From: Streptomyces justiciae
GTDB taxonomy: Bacteria > Actinomycetota > Actinomycetes > Streptomycetales > Streptomycetaceae
NCBI RefSeq assembly: GCF_015163075.1
Contig: NZ_JADDXU010000018.1
Location: 1-64,000, forward strand
Length of the DNA: 64,000 nt
Direction: 5' to 3'
Below the pieces are notes generated by a model. It was not told the DNA's origin. It searched no databases and worked only from the letters and a program-made list of their open reading frames with translations. The translations under genes and the position numbers were made by a program. Position 1 is the first letter of the stretch. Each line of letters opens with the position of its first letter. This document shows, piece after piece, positions 8,239 to 16,879 of the stretch.

Positions 8239-8538
8239 ATGAGCGACGCAGTACCGGAGACGGAGATCCCGGCGGCTTCCCAGGAGGCGGTGGAGCCGGC
8301 GTACGACCCCGCCGCACCCGCCCCGCTGGACGTCCCCCGCACCCCCACCGGCAACGCCGAGGTCGACGCCCAGCTGGAGCGGCTGGCCGACGCCGACCAC
8401 CTCGCCACGGACGGACACGTCGAGGTGTACGAGGATGTACACCGGGGGCTGCGTGACACGCTGACCGCGCTCGACGCCCGCCCGGGACCACCGGCGCCCT
8501 CACCGTCGTACCAACAGCCGTACCGAAACAGGAGCTGA
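8239..8538 (+). CDS. Small conserved hypothetical protein upstream of tlyA
   Basis: 99 residues, acidic and rich in Ala, Pro and Asp, with no recognised domain. The middle part (NAEVDAQLERLADADHL and VEVYEDVHRGLRDTLTALD) is predicted helical, and the ends look disordered. It stands seven bases before tlyA and is probably co-transcribed with tlyA-nadK-recN. The ATG at 8239 is preceded by TAGCGT (8227-8232) with exactly six bases between and no Shine-Dalgarno sequence, so the transcript is probably leaderless. Function unknown. Confidence 0.75.
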   Translation: MSDAVPETEIPAASQEAVEPAYDPAAPAPLDVPRTPTGNAEVDAQLERLADADHLATDGHVEVYEDVHRGLRDTLTALDARPGPPAPSPSYQQPYRNRS

Positions 8539-8545
8539 ACCGAAC

Positions 8546-9361
8546 GTGGCAGGAGTCGCACGTCGCCGTCTGGACGCGGAGCTGGTCCGCCGGAAGCTCG
8601 CGCGGTCGCGTGAACATGCCAGCCAGCTGATCGCGGCCGGGCGGGTCACCGTCGGCAAGACCGTGGCGACCAAGCCCGCGACGCAGGTGGAGACCGCGGC
8701 GGCGATCGTGGTGCAGAGCGACGACAACGACCCCGAGTACGTGTCCCGGGGCGGGCACAAGCTCGCGGGCGCGCTGGAGGCGTTCGTGCCGCAGGGGCTC
8801 GTCGTCGAGGGCCGGCGGGCGCTGGACGCGGGCGCGTCCACGGGCGGGTTCACCGATGTGCTGCTGCGGTCGGGGGCCGCGCACGTCGTCGCCGTGGACG
8901 TCGGTTACGGACAACTCGCGTGGACTCTGCAGAGCGATGAACGCGTCACCGTCAAGGACCGTACGAACGTACGCGAGTTGACGCTTGAAGCGATCGATGG
9001 GGAACCTGTGGATCTTGTCGTGGGGGATCTGTCCTTCATCCCTCTCGGGCTGGTGCTGCCCGCCCTGGCGCGGTGCGTGAAGCCGGACGCCGACCTGGTG
9101 ATGATGGTCAAGCCGCAGTTCGAGGTGGGGAAGGAACGGCTGGGCAGTGGGGGAGTCGTACGGAGTCCGCAGCTGCGGGCGGAGGCCGTGCGCGGAGTTG
9201 CCGAGAAGGCGTGGGAACTCGGGCTCGGGGTGAAGGGTGTCACGGCCAGTCCGCTGCCCGGGCCCTCGGGCAATGTCGAATACTTTCTGTGGCTGCGTGC
9301 CGGGGCGCCCGCCCTGGAACCGGCCGACGTTGACCGTGCAGTGGCGGAGGGGCCTCGTTGA
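8546..9361 (+). CDS. tlyA: TlyA family rRNA 2'-O-methyltransferase / haemolysin-like protein
   Basis: 271 residues. An S4 RNA-binding domain (about residues 5-65, with RLDAELVRRKLARSREHA) precedes an FtsJ-like methyltransferase domain whose SAM site is LDAGASTGGFTDVLL near residue 93. The mycobacterial homologue 2'-O-methylates 16S and 23S rRNA and sets capreomycin sensitivity. The same role is inferred here. The GTG at 8546 has AGGAG at 8530-8534. It overlaps nadK by four bases, forming the tlyA-nadK-recN order typical of actinobacteria. Confidence 0.93.
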   Translation: MAGVARRRLDAELVRRKLARSREHASQLIAAGRVTVGKTVATKPATQVETAAAIVVQSDDNDPEYVSRGGHKLAGALEAFVPQGLVVEGRRALDAGASTGGFTDVLLRSGAAHVVAVDVGYGQLAWTLQSDERVTVKDRTNVRELTLEAIDGEPVDLVVGDLSFIPLGLVLPALARCVKPDADLVMMVKPQFEVGKERLGSGGVVRSPQLRAEAVRGVAEKAWELGLGVKGVTASPLPGPSGNVEYFLWLRAGAPALEPADVDRAVAEGPR

Positions 9362-10263
9362 CACAGAACCGAGCTCGTACTGTTTTCCTGCTCGCCCACA
9401 CCGGTCGGCCTGCGGCGATCCGCAGCGCCGAGCTGGTGGTGAAGGGGCTGCTGCGCGAGGGCATCGGCGTGCGGGTGTTGGAGTACGAGGCCGCGGACCT
9501 GCCGCTTCCTGAGGAGGTGGAGCTCGTCAAGGAGGCGACTCCGCAGTGCCTCGACGGGTGCGAGCTGCTGATCGTGCTGGGCGGGGACGGGACGCTGCTG
9601 CGCGGCGCCGAGTTCGCCCGGGCGTCCGGGGTGCCGATGCTGGGCGTCAATCTCGGGCGGGTGGGGTTCCTCGCCGAGGCCGAGCGGGACGATCTCGACA
9701 AGGTCGTCGACCGGGTGGTGACCAAGTCGTACGAGGTCGAGGAGCGGATGACCGTTGATGTGGTGGTCCACAGCAACGGGGACATCGTGCACACCGACTG
9801 GGCGCTGAACGAGGCGGCGGTGCAGAAGGCGGGCGCCGAGAAGCTGCTGGAAGTGGTGCTGGAGATCGACGGGCGGCCGGTCACCGGGTTCGGGTGCGAC
9901 GGGATCGTGCTGTCGACGCCGACCGGGTCCACCGCGTACGCGTTCTCCGCGGGTGGGCCGGTGGTGTGGCCCGAGGTCGAGGCGTTGCTGATGGTGCCGA
10001 TCAGTGCGCATGCGCTGTTCGCGAAGCCGCTCGTGACATCGCCGGATTCTGTGTTGGCTGTGGAGGTTCTGCCGCACATTCCGCCGGGGGTGCTGTGGTG
10101 CGACGGGCGGCGGACGGTCGAGTTGCCGCCGGGGGCGCGGGTCGAGGTGCGGCGGGGGGCTGTGCCGGTGCGGCTCGCTCGGCTGCACCATGCGTCCTTC
10201 ACCGACCGGCTTGTGGCGAAGTTCGCGTTGCCTGTTTCCGGGTGGCGGGGGGCGCCTCACTAG
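9358..10263 (+). CDS. nadK: NAD kinase
   Basis: 301 residues. The diagnostic GGDG motif is at residues 75-78 (VLGGDGTLLRGAEFA). The second signature, GCDGIVLSTPTGSTAYAFSAGGP, lies at about 180-202. The enzyme phosphorylates NAD to NADP in the cytoplasm. The start is a TTG at 9358 overlapping the tlyA stop (TTGA), consistent with translational coupling, and the protein aligns to the family from the first residues (RTVFLLAHTGRP). The Gly-rich C-terminus is of normal length. Confidence 0.95.
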   Translation: MTQNRARTVFLLAHTGRPAAIRSAELVVKGLLREGIGVRVLEYEAADLPLPEEVELVKEATPQCLDGCELLIVLGGDGTLLRGAEFARASGVPMLGVNLGRVGFLAEAERDDLDKVVDRVVTKSYEVEERMTVDVVVHSNGDIVHTDWALNEAAVQKAGAEKLLEVVLEIDGRPVTGFGCDGIVLSTPTGSTAYAFSAGGPVVWPEVEALLMVPISAHALFAKPLVTSPDSVLAVEVLPHIPPGVLWCDGRRTVELPPGARVEVRRGAVPVRLARLHHASFTDRLVAKFALPVSGWRGAPH

Positions 10264-10310
10264 CCAGCTGTGGGGGCTGGTTGCGGAGCGTGCGCGGGTG
10301 CGGGTGGGTT

Positions 10311-10350
10311 GTGGTTGCTCGCGCAGTTCCCCGCGCCCCTGGGTATCTCC
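10311..10350 (+). repeat. Streptomyces REP-like intergenic repeat
   Basis: Within the nadK-recN gap (10264-10410) the stretch GGTTGCTCGCGCAG followed by TTCCCCGCGCCCCTGGG resembles a short GC-rich intergenic repeat that I recall being common in Streptomyces chromosomes. I see only one copy in this window, so the assignment rests on memory of the motif. The rest of the 147-base gap shows no gene. Confidence 0.5.
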
Positions 10351-10410
10351 ACTCCCCTGGGTGACAGGGTGCCTCGCACTCTCGCGCCCTTACCTCGTAA
10401 GGTCTTCACC

Positions 10411-12141
10411 GTGCTGGAAGAGATGCGGATACGGTCGCTCGGAGTCATCGACGATGCCGTCGTCGAGCTGTCGCCCGGGTTCACCGCTGTCACCGGTGAG
10501 ACGGGTGCGGGCAAGACCATGGTGGTCACCAGCCTGGGGCTGCTGCTCGGTGGGCGGGCGGACCCGGCGCTCGTGCGGATCGGGGCCGACAAGGCGGTCG
10601 TGGAGGGGCGGATCACCGTCCCCGCGGGCGCCACGGCCGTCGTACGCGCCGAAGAGGCCGGGGCCGAGCTCGACGACGGGGCGCTGCTGATCAGCCGTAC
10701 CGTTTCCGCCGAAGGGCGGTCGCGGGCGCACCTGGGCGGGCGGAGCGTGCCCGTGGGTGTGCTCGCCGAGCTCGCCGACGAGCTGGTCGCCGTGCACGGG
10801 CAGACCGATCAGCAGGGGCTGCTGAAGCTGTCGCGGCAGCGGCAGGCGCTGGACCGGTACGCCGGGGACGCCGTCGCCGTGCCGCTCGCCAAGTACGGCG
10901 AGGCCTACCGGCGGCTGCGGGCGGTCTCCGCCGAGCTCGACGAGATCACCACACGCGCGCGTGAGCGGGCCCAGGAGGCCGACATGCTGCGCTACGGCCT
11001 CGACGAGATCGCCGGGGTCGAACCGCGCGCGGGTGAGGACGCCGAGCTGGCCGAGGAGGCGGAGCGGCTCGGGCACGCCGAGGCCCTGTCGTCCGCCGCC
11101 ACGGCCGCGCATGCGGCCCTCGCCGGGAACCCCGAGGACCCCGAGGGCATCGATGCCACGACGCTGGTGGCGGGCGCTCAGCGGGCTCTGGACGCCGTAC
11201 GGTCCTACGACCCCGCCCTGGCCGCGCTCGCCGACCGGATCGGCGAGGTCGGGATCCTGCTGGGGGACGTCGCCGGGGAGCTGGCGGGGTACGCCGACGA
11301 TCTCGACGCCGATCCGCTGCGGCTGGCGGCGGTCGAGGAGCGCAGGGCCGCTCTCACGGCGCTGACGCGGAAGTACGGCGAGAATGTCGCCGCGGTTCTG
11401 TCCTGGGCCGAGCAGGGGGCCGCGCGCCTCACCGAGCTGGACGGGGACGACGAGCGGATCGGGGAGCTCACCGACGAGCGGGACGCGCTGCGGGCCGAAC
11501 TGGGTGGGCTGGCGCAGGCGTTGAGCGACGCGCGGGCGGAGGCGGCCTCGCGGTTCGCGGCCGCCGTGACCGCCGAGCTGGCCTCGCTGGCCATGCCGCA
11601 CGCGCGCGTGTCCTTCGACATCCGGCAGACCGAGGACCCGGACGGTGTCGAGGTCGGCGGGCGGACCGTCGCGTACGGGCCGTCGGGTGTGGACGAGGTC
11701 GAGCTGCTGCTCGCGCCGCACCCCGGTGCTCCGCCGCGGCCCATCGCCAAGGGCGCCTCCGGCGGTGAGCTCTCGCGCGTGATGCTGGCCGTCGAGGTCG
11801 TGTTCGCGGGGACCGATCCGGTGCCGACGTATCTCTTCGACGAGGTCGACGCCGGTGTCGGCGGCAAGGCGGCGGTCGAGATCGGGCGGCGGCTCGCGAA
11901 GCTCGCCAAGTCCGCGCAGGTCGTGGTCGTCACGCATCTGCCGCAGGTCGCGGCCTTCGCCGACCGGCAGTTGCTCGTCGAGAAGACCAACGACGGGTCG
12001 GTCACGCGGTCCGGTGTGAAGGTGCTTGAAGGGGAGGATCGGGTACGGGAGTTGTCCCGGATGCTGGCGGGACAGGAGGACTCGGAGACGGCTCGGGCCC
12101 ATGCGGAGGAGCTGTTGGCGGCGGCGAGGGCGGACGCGTAG
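10411..12141 (+). CDS. recN: DNA repair protein RecN
   Basis: 576 residues. The SMC-like split ATPase has Walker A GETGAGKT at residues 29-36, a long central coiled-coil/Ala-Glu-rich region (about 170-370), and a C-terminal signature KGASGGELSRVMLA followed by Walker B YLFDEVDAGVGGKAA. RecN acts in double-strand-break repair by tethering DNA ends. The GTG at 10411 (LEEMRIRSLGVID) has TAAGG eight bases upstream. The ATG at 10423 is an alternative. The upstream in-frame extension is intergenic repeat sequence and unlikely to be translated. The protein is full length. Confidence 0.95.
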   Translation: MLEEMRIRSLGVIDDAVVELSPGFTAVTGETGAGKTMVVTSLGLLLGGRADPALVRIGADKAVVEGRITVPAGATAVVRAEEAGAELDDGALLISRTVSAEGRSRAHLGGRSVPVGVLAELADELVAVHGQTDQQGLLKLSRQRQALDRYAGDAVAVPLAKYGEAYRRLRAVSAELDEITTRARERAQEADMLRYGLDEIAGVEPRAGEDAELAEEAERLGHAEALSSAATAAHAALAGNPEDPEGIDATTLVAGAQRALDAVRSYDPALAALADRIGEVGILLGDVAGELAGYADDLDADPLRLAAVEERRAALTALTRKYGENVAAVLSWAEQGAARLTELDGDDERIGELTDERDALRAELGGLAQALSDARAEAASRFAAAVTAELASLAMPHARVSFDIRQTEDPDGVEVGGRTVAYGPSGVDEVELLLAPHPGAPPRPIAKGASGGELSRVMLAVEVVFAGTDPVPTYLFDEVDAGVGGKAAVEIGRRLAKLAKSAQVVVVTHLPQVAAFADRQLLVEKTNDGSVTRSGVKVLEGEDRVRELSRMLAGQEDSETARAHAEELLAAARADA

Positions 12142-12238
12142 CGCCGTGTGGCGGGTGGGGTGGTTGATTCACCCGTGTGAGTGACCCGCCCCACCTCCAC
12201 CCCGAACCCGCACACCCCCGGCGTTCCCGGAACACCCG

Positions 12239-12268
12239 TACGTGCTGGCATCCTTGGGGCAGCACGTA
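12239..12268. promoter_or_regulatory. Inverted repeat between recN and glycosyltransferase
   Basis: Perfect 9-bp arms TACGTGCTG (12239-12247) and CAGCACGTA (12260-12268) are separated by 12 bases. There is no T run, so an operator or mRNA structure is as likely as a terminator. The remainder of the 12142-12362 gap holds no evident gene. Confidence 0.45.
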
Positions 12269-12362
12269 GTACGCGTAGGAAGCGCGCGGTACACCCCTCC
12301 GCTCGATACCTTCTGTACGTTTCCTCGTGACCGCCCGACGCCGAACCAGGAGCCCCGGCCAC

Positions 12363-13499
12363 GTGAGCCCCGTGAGCAGCCACTCACCGCACGGTCAGTC
12401 ACCGCTGCGCACCGTGCAGGTGCTCGGCGGCGGCAACGCCGGTAGCAGTGCGCATGTGCGGTCCCTGGCCTCCGGGCTCGTCGCGAGGGGCGTGAAGGTC
12501 ACCGTGTGCGCCCCCGTCGAGGCGGATCGCATCTACGACTTCACGGGGGCCGGTGCCGAGCATGTGCATGTGCCCAGGAGCAGCGATCCGGGGTCCGTGG
12601 CCGCGCTGCGGGCCGCCTGCGCCGACGCCGATCTCGTGCACGCGCACGGGCTGCACGCCTCCTTCCGTGCCGTCCTCGCGCTCAGCGGGCGGCGTACTCC
12701 GCTCGTCGTGACCTGGCACGACCGGGCGCACGCCGAGGGCGCGCGGGCCCATCTCGTGCGGCTGTTGGAGCGGCGGGTCGTGAAGGCCGCCTCCGTGGTG
12801 CTGGGGGCCACCTCCGCCCTCGTCGACCGGGCGCGCACCACCGGCGCCCGGGACGCGCGGCTCGCCGCCGTCGCCCTGCCCGGCGCCCGCAAGGCCGTGC
12901 GGCTGGAGGACCCCGACCGGCTGCGGCCCAAGGTGCGGGCCGAACTCGGCGCCACCGGGCGGCCGTTGCTGATGGCCGTCGGCTCGCTGGACCGGCATCG
13001 CGGGTACGACACGCTGCTGGACGCCTCACGCGCGTGGCGGGCGCTCGATCCCGTGCCGCTCGTCGTGATCGCCGGGGAGGGGCCGCTGCGGGCCGAGTTG
13101 CAGAGCAGGATCGAGGAGGAGGGGCTGCCGGTCCGGCTGATCGGACGGCGTGACGACGTCACCGAGCTGCTCGCCGCCGCCGACCTCGCGCTGCTGTCAA
13201 GCAGTTGGGAGTCGCGTTCCCTGCTGGCCCAGGAGGCCCTGCACGCGCGCGTGCCGCTCGTCGCGACCGACGTCGGCAGCATGCCCGAACTCGTCGGCGA
13301 CGCCGCCGAACTCGTGTCGTACGGGGACGTCGAGGCGCTCGCGGACGTCGTCGTACGGCTGCTCGGCGATCCCGCGCGCTGCGAGGAGCTGCGCGAGAAG
13401 GGCGTACGGCAGGCGGCGACCTGGCCGACCGAGGACGAGACCGTCGCACAAGTCCTCAGTGTCTACGACGAGTTGACCCAGCCGCGCCCGCTGATCTAG
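12363..13499 (+). CDS. Glycosyltransferase family 4 protein
   Basis: 378 residues. The N-terminal domain starts with VQVLGGGNAGSSAHVRSLASGL (glycine-rich acceptor-side loop) and contains the HAHGLHASF segment. The C-terminal domain has the GT-B/GT4 nucleotide-sugar region: LMAVGSLDRHRGYDTLLDA, VVIAGEGPLRAEL, and the E-x7-E-like site in SSWESRSLLAQEAL. It transfers a sugar to an unidentified acceptor. The GTG at 12363 is preferred because AGGAG lies at 12348-12352. A GTG at 12327 lacks any ribosome-binding site. The stop overlaps the convergent PucR gene stop by three bases at CTAG. Confidence 0.88.
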   Translation: MSPVSSHSPHGQSPLRTVQVLGGGNAGSSAHVRSLASGLVARGVKVTVCAPVEADRIYDFTGAGAEHVHVPRSSDPGSVAALRAACADADLVHAHGLHASFRAVLALSGRRTPLVVTWHDRAHAEGARAHLVRLLERRVVKAASVVLGATSALVDRARTTGARDARLAAVALPGARKAVRLEDPDRLRPKVRAELGATGRPLLMAVGSLDRHRGYDTLLDASRAWRALDPVPLVVIAGEGPLRAELQSRIEEEGLPVRLIGRRDDVTELLAAADLALLSSSWESRSLLAQEALHARVPLVATDVGSMPELVGDAAELVSYGDVEALADVVVRLLGDPARCEELREKGVRQAATWPTEDETVAQVLSVYDELTQPRPLI

Positions 13500-15124
13500 G
13501 GGACGTGCCTGCGCGCCCGCAGCGCCAGGCTCAACGCCAGTACCGTCTGCGGGTCGTCGAGGTCCGTGCCCAGCAACTCGCCGATCCGGGCGAGGCGGTT
13601 GTAGAGGGTCTGGCGGTTGAGGTGGAGCTCGCGGGCCGTCTCCGCCTTGCGGCCGGCGTGGGCGAGGTAGGTCTCCAGGGTCGGCAGCAGCGGTGGCTTG
13701 GAGCGGGCGTCGTGGTCCCGTACCGGGCCGATCGCCCGGTCGACGAAGGCCGCCAGGTCGGGATGGTCGCGCAGGCGCCACAGCAGCAGGTCGATGTCGA
13801 GGCGGCGGGCGTCGTACCAGGGGCGGTCCGACAGGCCCTGGGCCGCCGTCGCCGTCTCGGCCGCGTGCCGCAGCCCCGCCGAGGCCGCCGCCCATCCGCC
13901 CGCGACACCGACCACCACGACCGGCGGCTGGGCTCCGGGCCGCTGCATCCCGGCACGTTCCACCCCGGCCCGCAGCGCCGCCGCGACCCGGTCCGCGACC
14001 GCCGACCGCTCCGACTCCGAACGCAGGCCCAGCAGCACCAGCACGCGGCCTTCGAGGGGTCGTACGCCCAGGAGGACCGGGACCCCCACCGAGGCCAGTT
14101 CCTCCGAGACCGCCCGCGCCAGGACCGCCCAGCCGCCGCCCGGGGACAGCGTGTCGCCGAGGCGCATGACCACCGGCAGCAGCGGGCTGCTCCCCGGCTT
14201 GAAGCCCAGCACGCGTGCCTGCGCGGGCGCGTCCTCCGCGGTGATCCGGCCCTCCGCGAGGTCGGTCAGGAAGTCGCCGCGGCCCCGCGCGGCCAGCTCC
14301 TCCTCCTGGCGGGCCTGCATGAGGACGACGGCGAGGATGCCCGCCGCCCGCTCGGCCGCCATCCGGTGCACGGGGACGAGAGGAGCGCGGACCGGGAGCA
14401 GGACCAGGCGGGCCCGTACCGACCCGGTGCCGGGCCCGCCGCCGGGGACGTCGACCAGCACGGACCCGGCCGGCGGGGCGTCCTTGTGCTGGCCGCGCAG
14501 CCCCTCCCACACCTGGAGCGGGTCCGCGCCCTCGGGCCCGGCACCGGCCGCGTAGAGGAGCTGGCCGTCCGTCGTCTCCAGGAAGACCGGGTTGTCGCTG
14601 AAGTCCGCCAGGATGCCCAGCACCTGGGGCACCCCGCCGCCGCCCAGCAGGGCCTCCGTACATCGGCGGTGGACCTCCTCGGCCCGCTGGAGCAGCGCGT
14701 AGTGGCCGTTGACGATCTCGGTGTGGATCTCCTCCGTGACCGTCACGAACGGCACCTCACGGTGGAGTTGGACCAGGGGGAGGCCGGTCGCGCGGGCCGT
14801 GTCGACCAGGGCCGCGGGGAGGCGGGCGAAGCGGGGGCCGAGTTCGATGACGAGGGCCGCGATGCCGCGCTCGGCGAGCGTGCGGACGAACGCCCGCTGT
14901 TCGGCCGGGCGGGTGCCGAGGCCGTAACCCGTGGTCAGCAGCAGTTCGCCGCCCTTCAGGAGGGAGGCGATGTTGGGGACCTCGCCCGCGTGCACCCAGC
15001 GCACGGACCGCCCGAGCCGGTCGGCGCCCGCGAGGATCTCGGGCAGGCCGCTGCGCAGGCCGGGCAGCTCCAGCGCCCGTTGAACGGTGATGCCGGCGCC
15101 CTGGCTGTCGAATCTGCTGTCCAT
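13496..15124 (-). CDS. PucR family transcriptional regulator
   Basis: 542 residues. The N-terminal PucR/purine catabolism domain (about 8-130) includes LPEILAGADRLGRSVRWVH and LLTTGYGLG. A GGDEF-like CdaR/PucR middle region follows. The C-terminal PucR-type helix-turn-helix lies at about 480-535 (ETARELHLNRQTLYNRLARI). Such proteins activate purine, GABA or polyamine catabolic genes. The divergent permease and amine oxidase suggest the second or third role here. The ATG at 15124 has TAGCGT (15137-15132 on this strand) seven bases upstream and no Shine-Dalgarno sequence, so it is probably leaderless. Confidence 0.9.
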   Translation of the reverse strand: MDSRFDSQGAGITVQRALELPGLRSGLPEILAGADRLGRSVRWVHAGEVPNIASLLKGGELLLTTGYGLGTRPAEQRAFVRTLAERGIAALVIELGPRFARLPAALVDTARATGLPLVQLHREVPFVTVTEEIHTEIVNGHYALLQRAEEVHRRCTEALLGGGGVPQVLGILADFSDNPVFLETTDGQLLYAAGAGPEGADPLQVWEGLRGQHKDAPPAGSVLVDVPGGGPGTGSVRARLVLLPVRAPLVPVHRMAAERAAGILAVVLMQARQEEELAARGRGDFLTDLAEGRITAEDAPAQARVLGFKPGSSPLLPVVMRLGDTLSPGGGWAVLARAVSEELASVGVPVLLGVRPLEGRVLVLLGLRSESERSAVADRVAAALRAGVERAGMQRPGAQPPVVVVGVAGGWAAASAGLRHAAETATAAQGLSDRPWYDARRLDIDLLLWRLRDHPDLAAFVDRAIGPVRDHDARSKPPLLPTLETYLAHAGRKAETARELHLNRQTLYNRLARIGELLGTDLDDPQTVLALSLALRARRHVP

Positions 15125-15254
15125 GAGCCGGACGCTACCCGCGCGCATGCTTCGACGACATCTCCGGACGGTTACGGCGACGATCACCGCGGCCCTGTAC
15201 ACGACAATGCGTCGCGCCCCGGGCCCGATTGCACGACCGCGTGTCGCTTGTGGC

Positions 15255-15284
15255 ATGCGTCACTCCGCCGCCACACTGACGCAT
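15255..15284. promoter_or_regulatory. Candidate PucR operator (inverted repeat)
   Basis: Perfect 8-bp arms ATGCGTCA (15255-15262) and TGACGCAT (15277-15284) lie 14 bases apart between the divergent PucR and permease genes. A further half-site-like ATGCGTCG occurs near 15208. The position is right for control of both promoters. Binding by PucR is inferred. Confidence 0.5.
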
Positions 15285-15347
15285 CCGAAAGGCAAGGCGT
15301 ATTTCGGCTTCGGATTTCGTTGCGCAAGCACGTTGAGAGGGGCGGGA

Positions 15348-16865
15348 ATGGCAGAAAAACCCACGCGAGAGCCAGTGACACCCACGCGAGAGGTCCATCG
15401 GCTGAAGGCGAATTCCGTCGGTCTGGTGGGCGTCGTCTTCATGGCGGTGGCGACCGCCGCGCCGATCACCGCGATGACCGGCAACCTGCCGATCGCGGTC
15501 GGCTTCGGCAACGGCACGGGCGCACCGGCGGGCTATCTCTTCGCGACCTTGGTCCTGACCGTCTTCTCGGTCGGATACGTCGCCATGGCCCGGCGGATCA
15601 CCGCGGCCGGGGCCTTCTACGGGTACATCTCGCACGGCCTGGGCCGGATCGCCGGCATGGCCTCGGGGATGCTGGCCGTGCTGGCGTACGTCGTCTTCGA
15701 GGCGTCGATCGTCGGCGTCTTCTCCTACTTCGCGAAGACCACGGTCGACGACCAACTGGGCGTCGACCTGCCCTGGATCGTGTACGCGGCGGCGATGCTG
15801 CTGGTCACCGCCGCGCTGGCGTACTTCGACATCAACCTGACCGCGAAGGCCCTCGGCGTGATGCTCATCGCCGAGATCGCCGTCCTCTTCGCGGTCGCCA
15901 CCGCCGTACTCCTGCACGGCGGCGGCCCCGACGGCATCCCCATGGAGCCCATCAACCCGAAGAACGCCTTCACCGGCACCTCCGCCGGGCTCGGACTGTT
16001 CTTCGCGTTCTGGTCGTGGGTCGGCTTCGAGTCGACCGCGATGTACGGCGAGGAGAGCAAGGACCCCAAGCGCGTCATCCCGCGCGCGACCCTCATCTCG
16101 GTCGTCGGCGTCGGCCTCTTCTACATCTACGTGTCCTGGATGACCATCGCGGGCAACGGACTTGCGGGCTCGGTGAAGATCTCCTCCGGGACCAGCCCGC
16201 TCGACCTGTTCTTCGACCCGGCGCACTCGTTCATCGGCGCCTGGGCCGTCGACGCCTTCCAATGGCTGCTGATCACCGGGTCGTTCGCCTGCGGGATGGC
16301 CTTCCACCAGTGCGCCGCCCGCTACTTGTACGCCATCGGCCGCGAGGGCTTCCTGCACCCGGCCCTCGGCCACACCCACGCCAAGCACGGCTCGCCGTAC
16401 ATCGCGTCGTTCGTGCAGTCGGTCATCGCGGTCGCGCTCGTGGCCGCCTTCTGGCTGACCGGCCAGGACCCCTACATCCACCTCTACACGCTGCTCGCGA
16501 TCCTCGGCACGATGGCCATCCTCATCGTGCAGACCCTGTGCTCCTTCGCGGTCATCGGCTACTTCCGCAAGCACCACCCCGAGGACCGCCACTGGTTCCG
16601 CACCTTCACCGCCCCGCTCCTCGGCGGCATCGGCATGATCGCGGTCGTCGGGCTGCTGGTGACGAACCTCGACACGGCGGCCGGCACGGCGGCCGACTCG
16701 CTGTTCTTCAAGGCCATCCCGTGGATCGTGGGCCTGGTCTTCTTCGGCGGCCTCGGTCTGGGCTTCTACCTGAGGGCCAGGCAGCCGGAGCGCTACGAGA
16801 TCATCGGCCGGATCGTCCTGGAGGACGCGGCCGAGCGCACCGAGGAAACCCCCGTCAACGTCTGA
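15348..16865 (+). CDS. APC superfamily amino acid/polyamine permease
   Basis: 505 residues with about twelve hydrophobic segments. The opening MAVATAAPITAMTGNLPIAVGFGNG and the later FWSWVGFESTAMYGEE segment are typical of APC transporters. It probably imports an amino acid or amine substrate for the amine oxidase encoded next. The ATG at 15348 has GAGAGGGG (15335-15342) upstream. In-frame sequence further upstream crosses the PucR promoter and is not coding. The gene ends 14 bases before the oxidase, so the two form an operon. Expression is probably controlled by the divergent PucR protein. Confidence 0.9.
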   Translation: MAEKPTREPVTPTREVHRLKANSVGLVGVVFMAVATAAPITAMTGNLPIAVGFGNGTGAPAGYLFATLVLTVFSVGYVAMARRITAAGAFYGYISHGLGRIAGMASGMLAVLAYVVFEASIVGVFSYFAKTTVDDQLGVDLPWIVYAAAMLLVTAALAYFDINLTAKALGVMLIAEIAVLFAVATAVLLHGGGPDGIPMEPINPKNAFTGTSAGLGLFFAFWSWVGFESTAMYGEESKDPKRVIPRATLISVVGVGLFYIYVSWMTIAGNGLAGSVKISSGTSPLDLFFDPAHSFIGAWAVDAFQWLLITGSFACGMAFHQCAARYLYAIGREGFLHPALGHTHAKHGSPYIASFVQSVIAVALVAAFWLTGQDPYIHLYTLLAILGTMAILIVQTLCSFAVIGYFRKHHPEDRHWFRTFTAPLLGGIGMIAVVGLLVTNLDTAAGTAADSLFFKAIPWIVGLVFFGGLGLGFYLRARQPERYEIIGRIVLEDAAERTEETPVNV

Positions 16866-16879
16866 GGAGCGTGTACGTC

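Noticed and set aside
12363..13499. Mycothiol MshA-like assignment for the glycosyltransferase
   Set aside because: The GT4 core is present, but the motif detail and gene context do not allow a specific substrate.
13205..16879. A 1755-codon frame running into the amine oxidase gene
   Set aside because: The upstream part is antisense to the PucR gene and the wrong frame of the permease. The oxidase has its own Tat signal and start at 16880.
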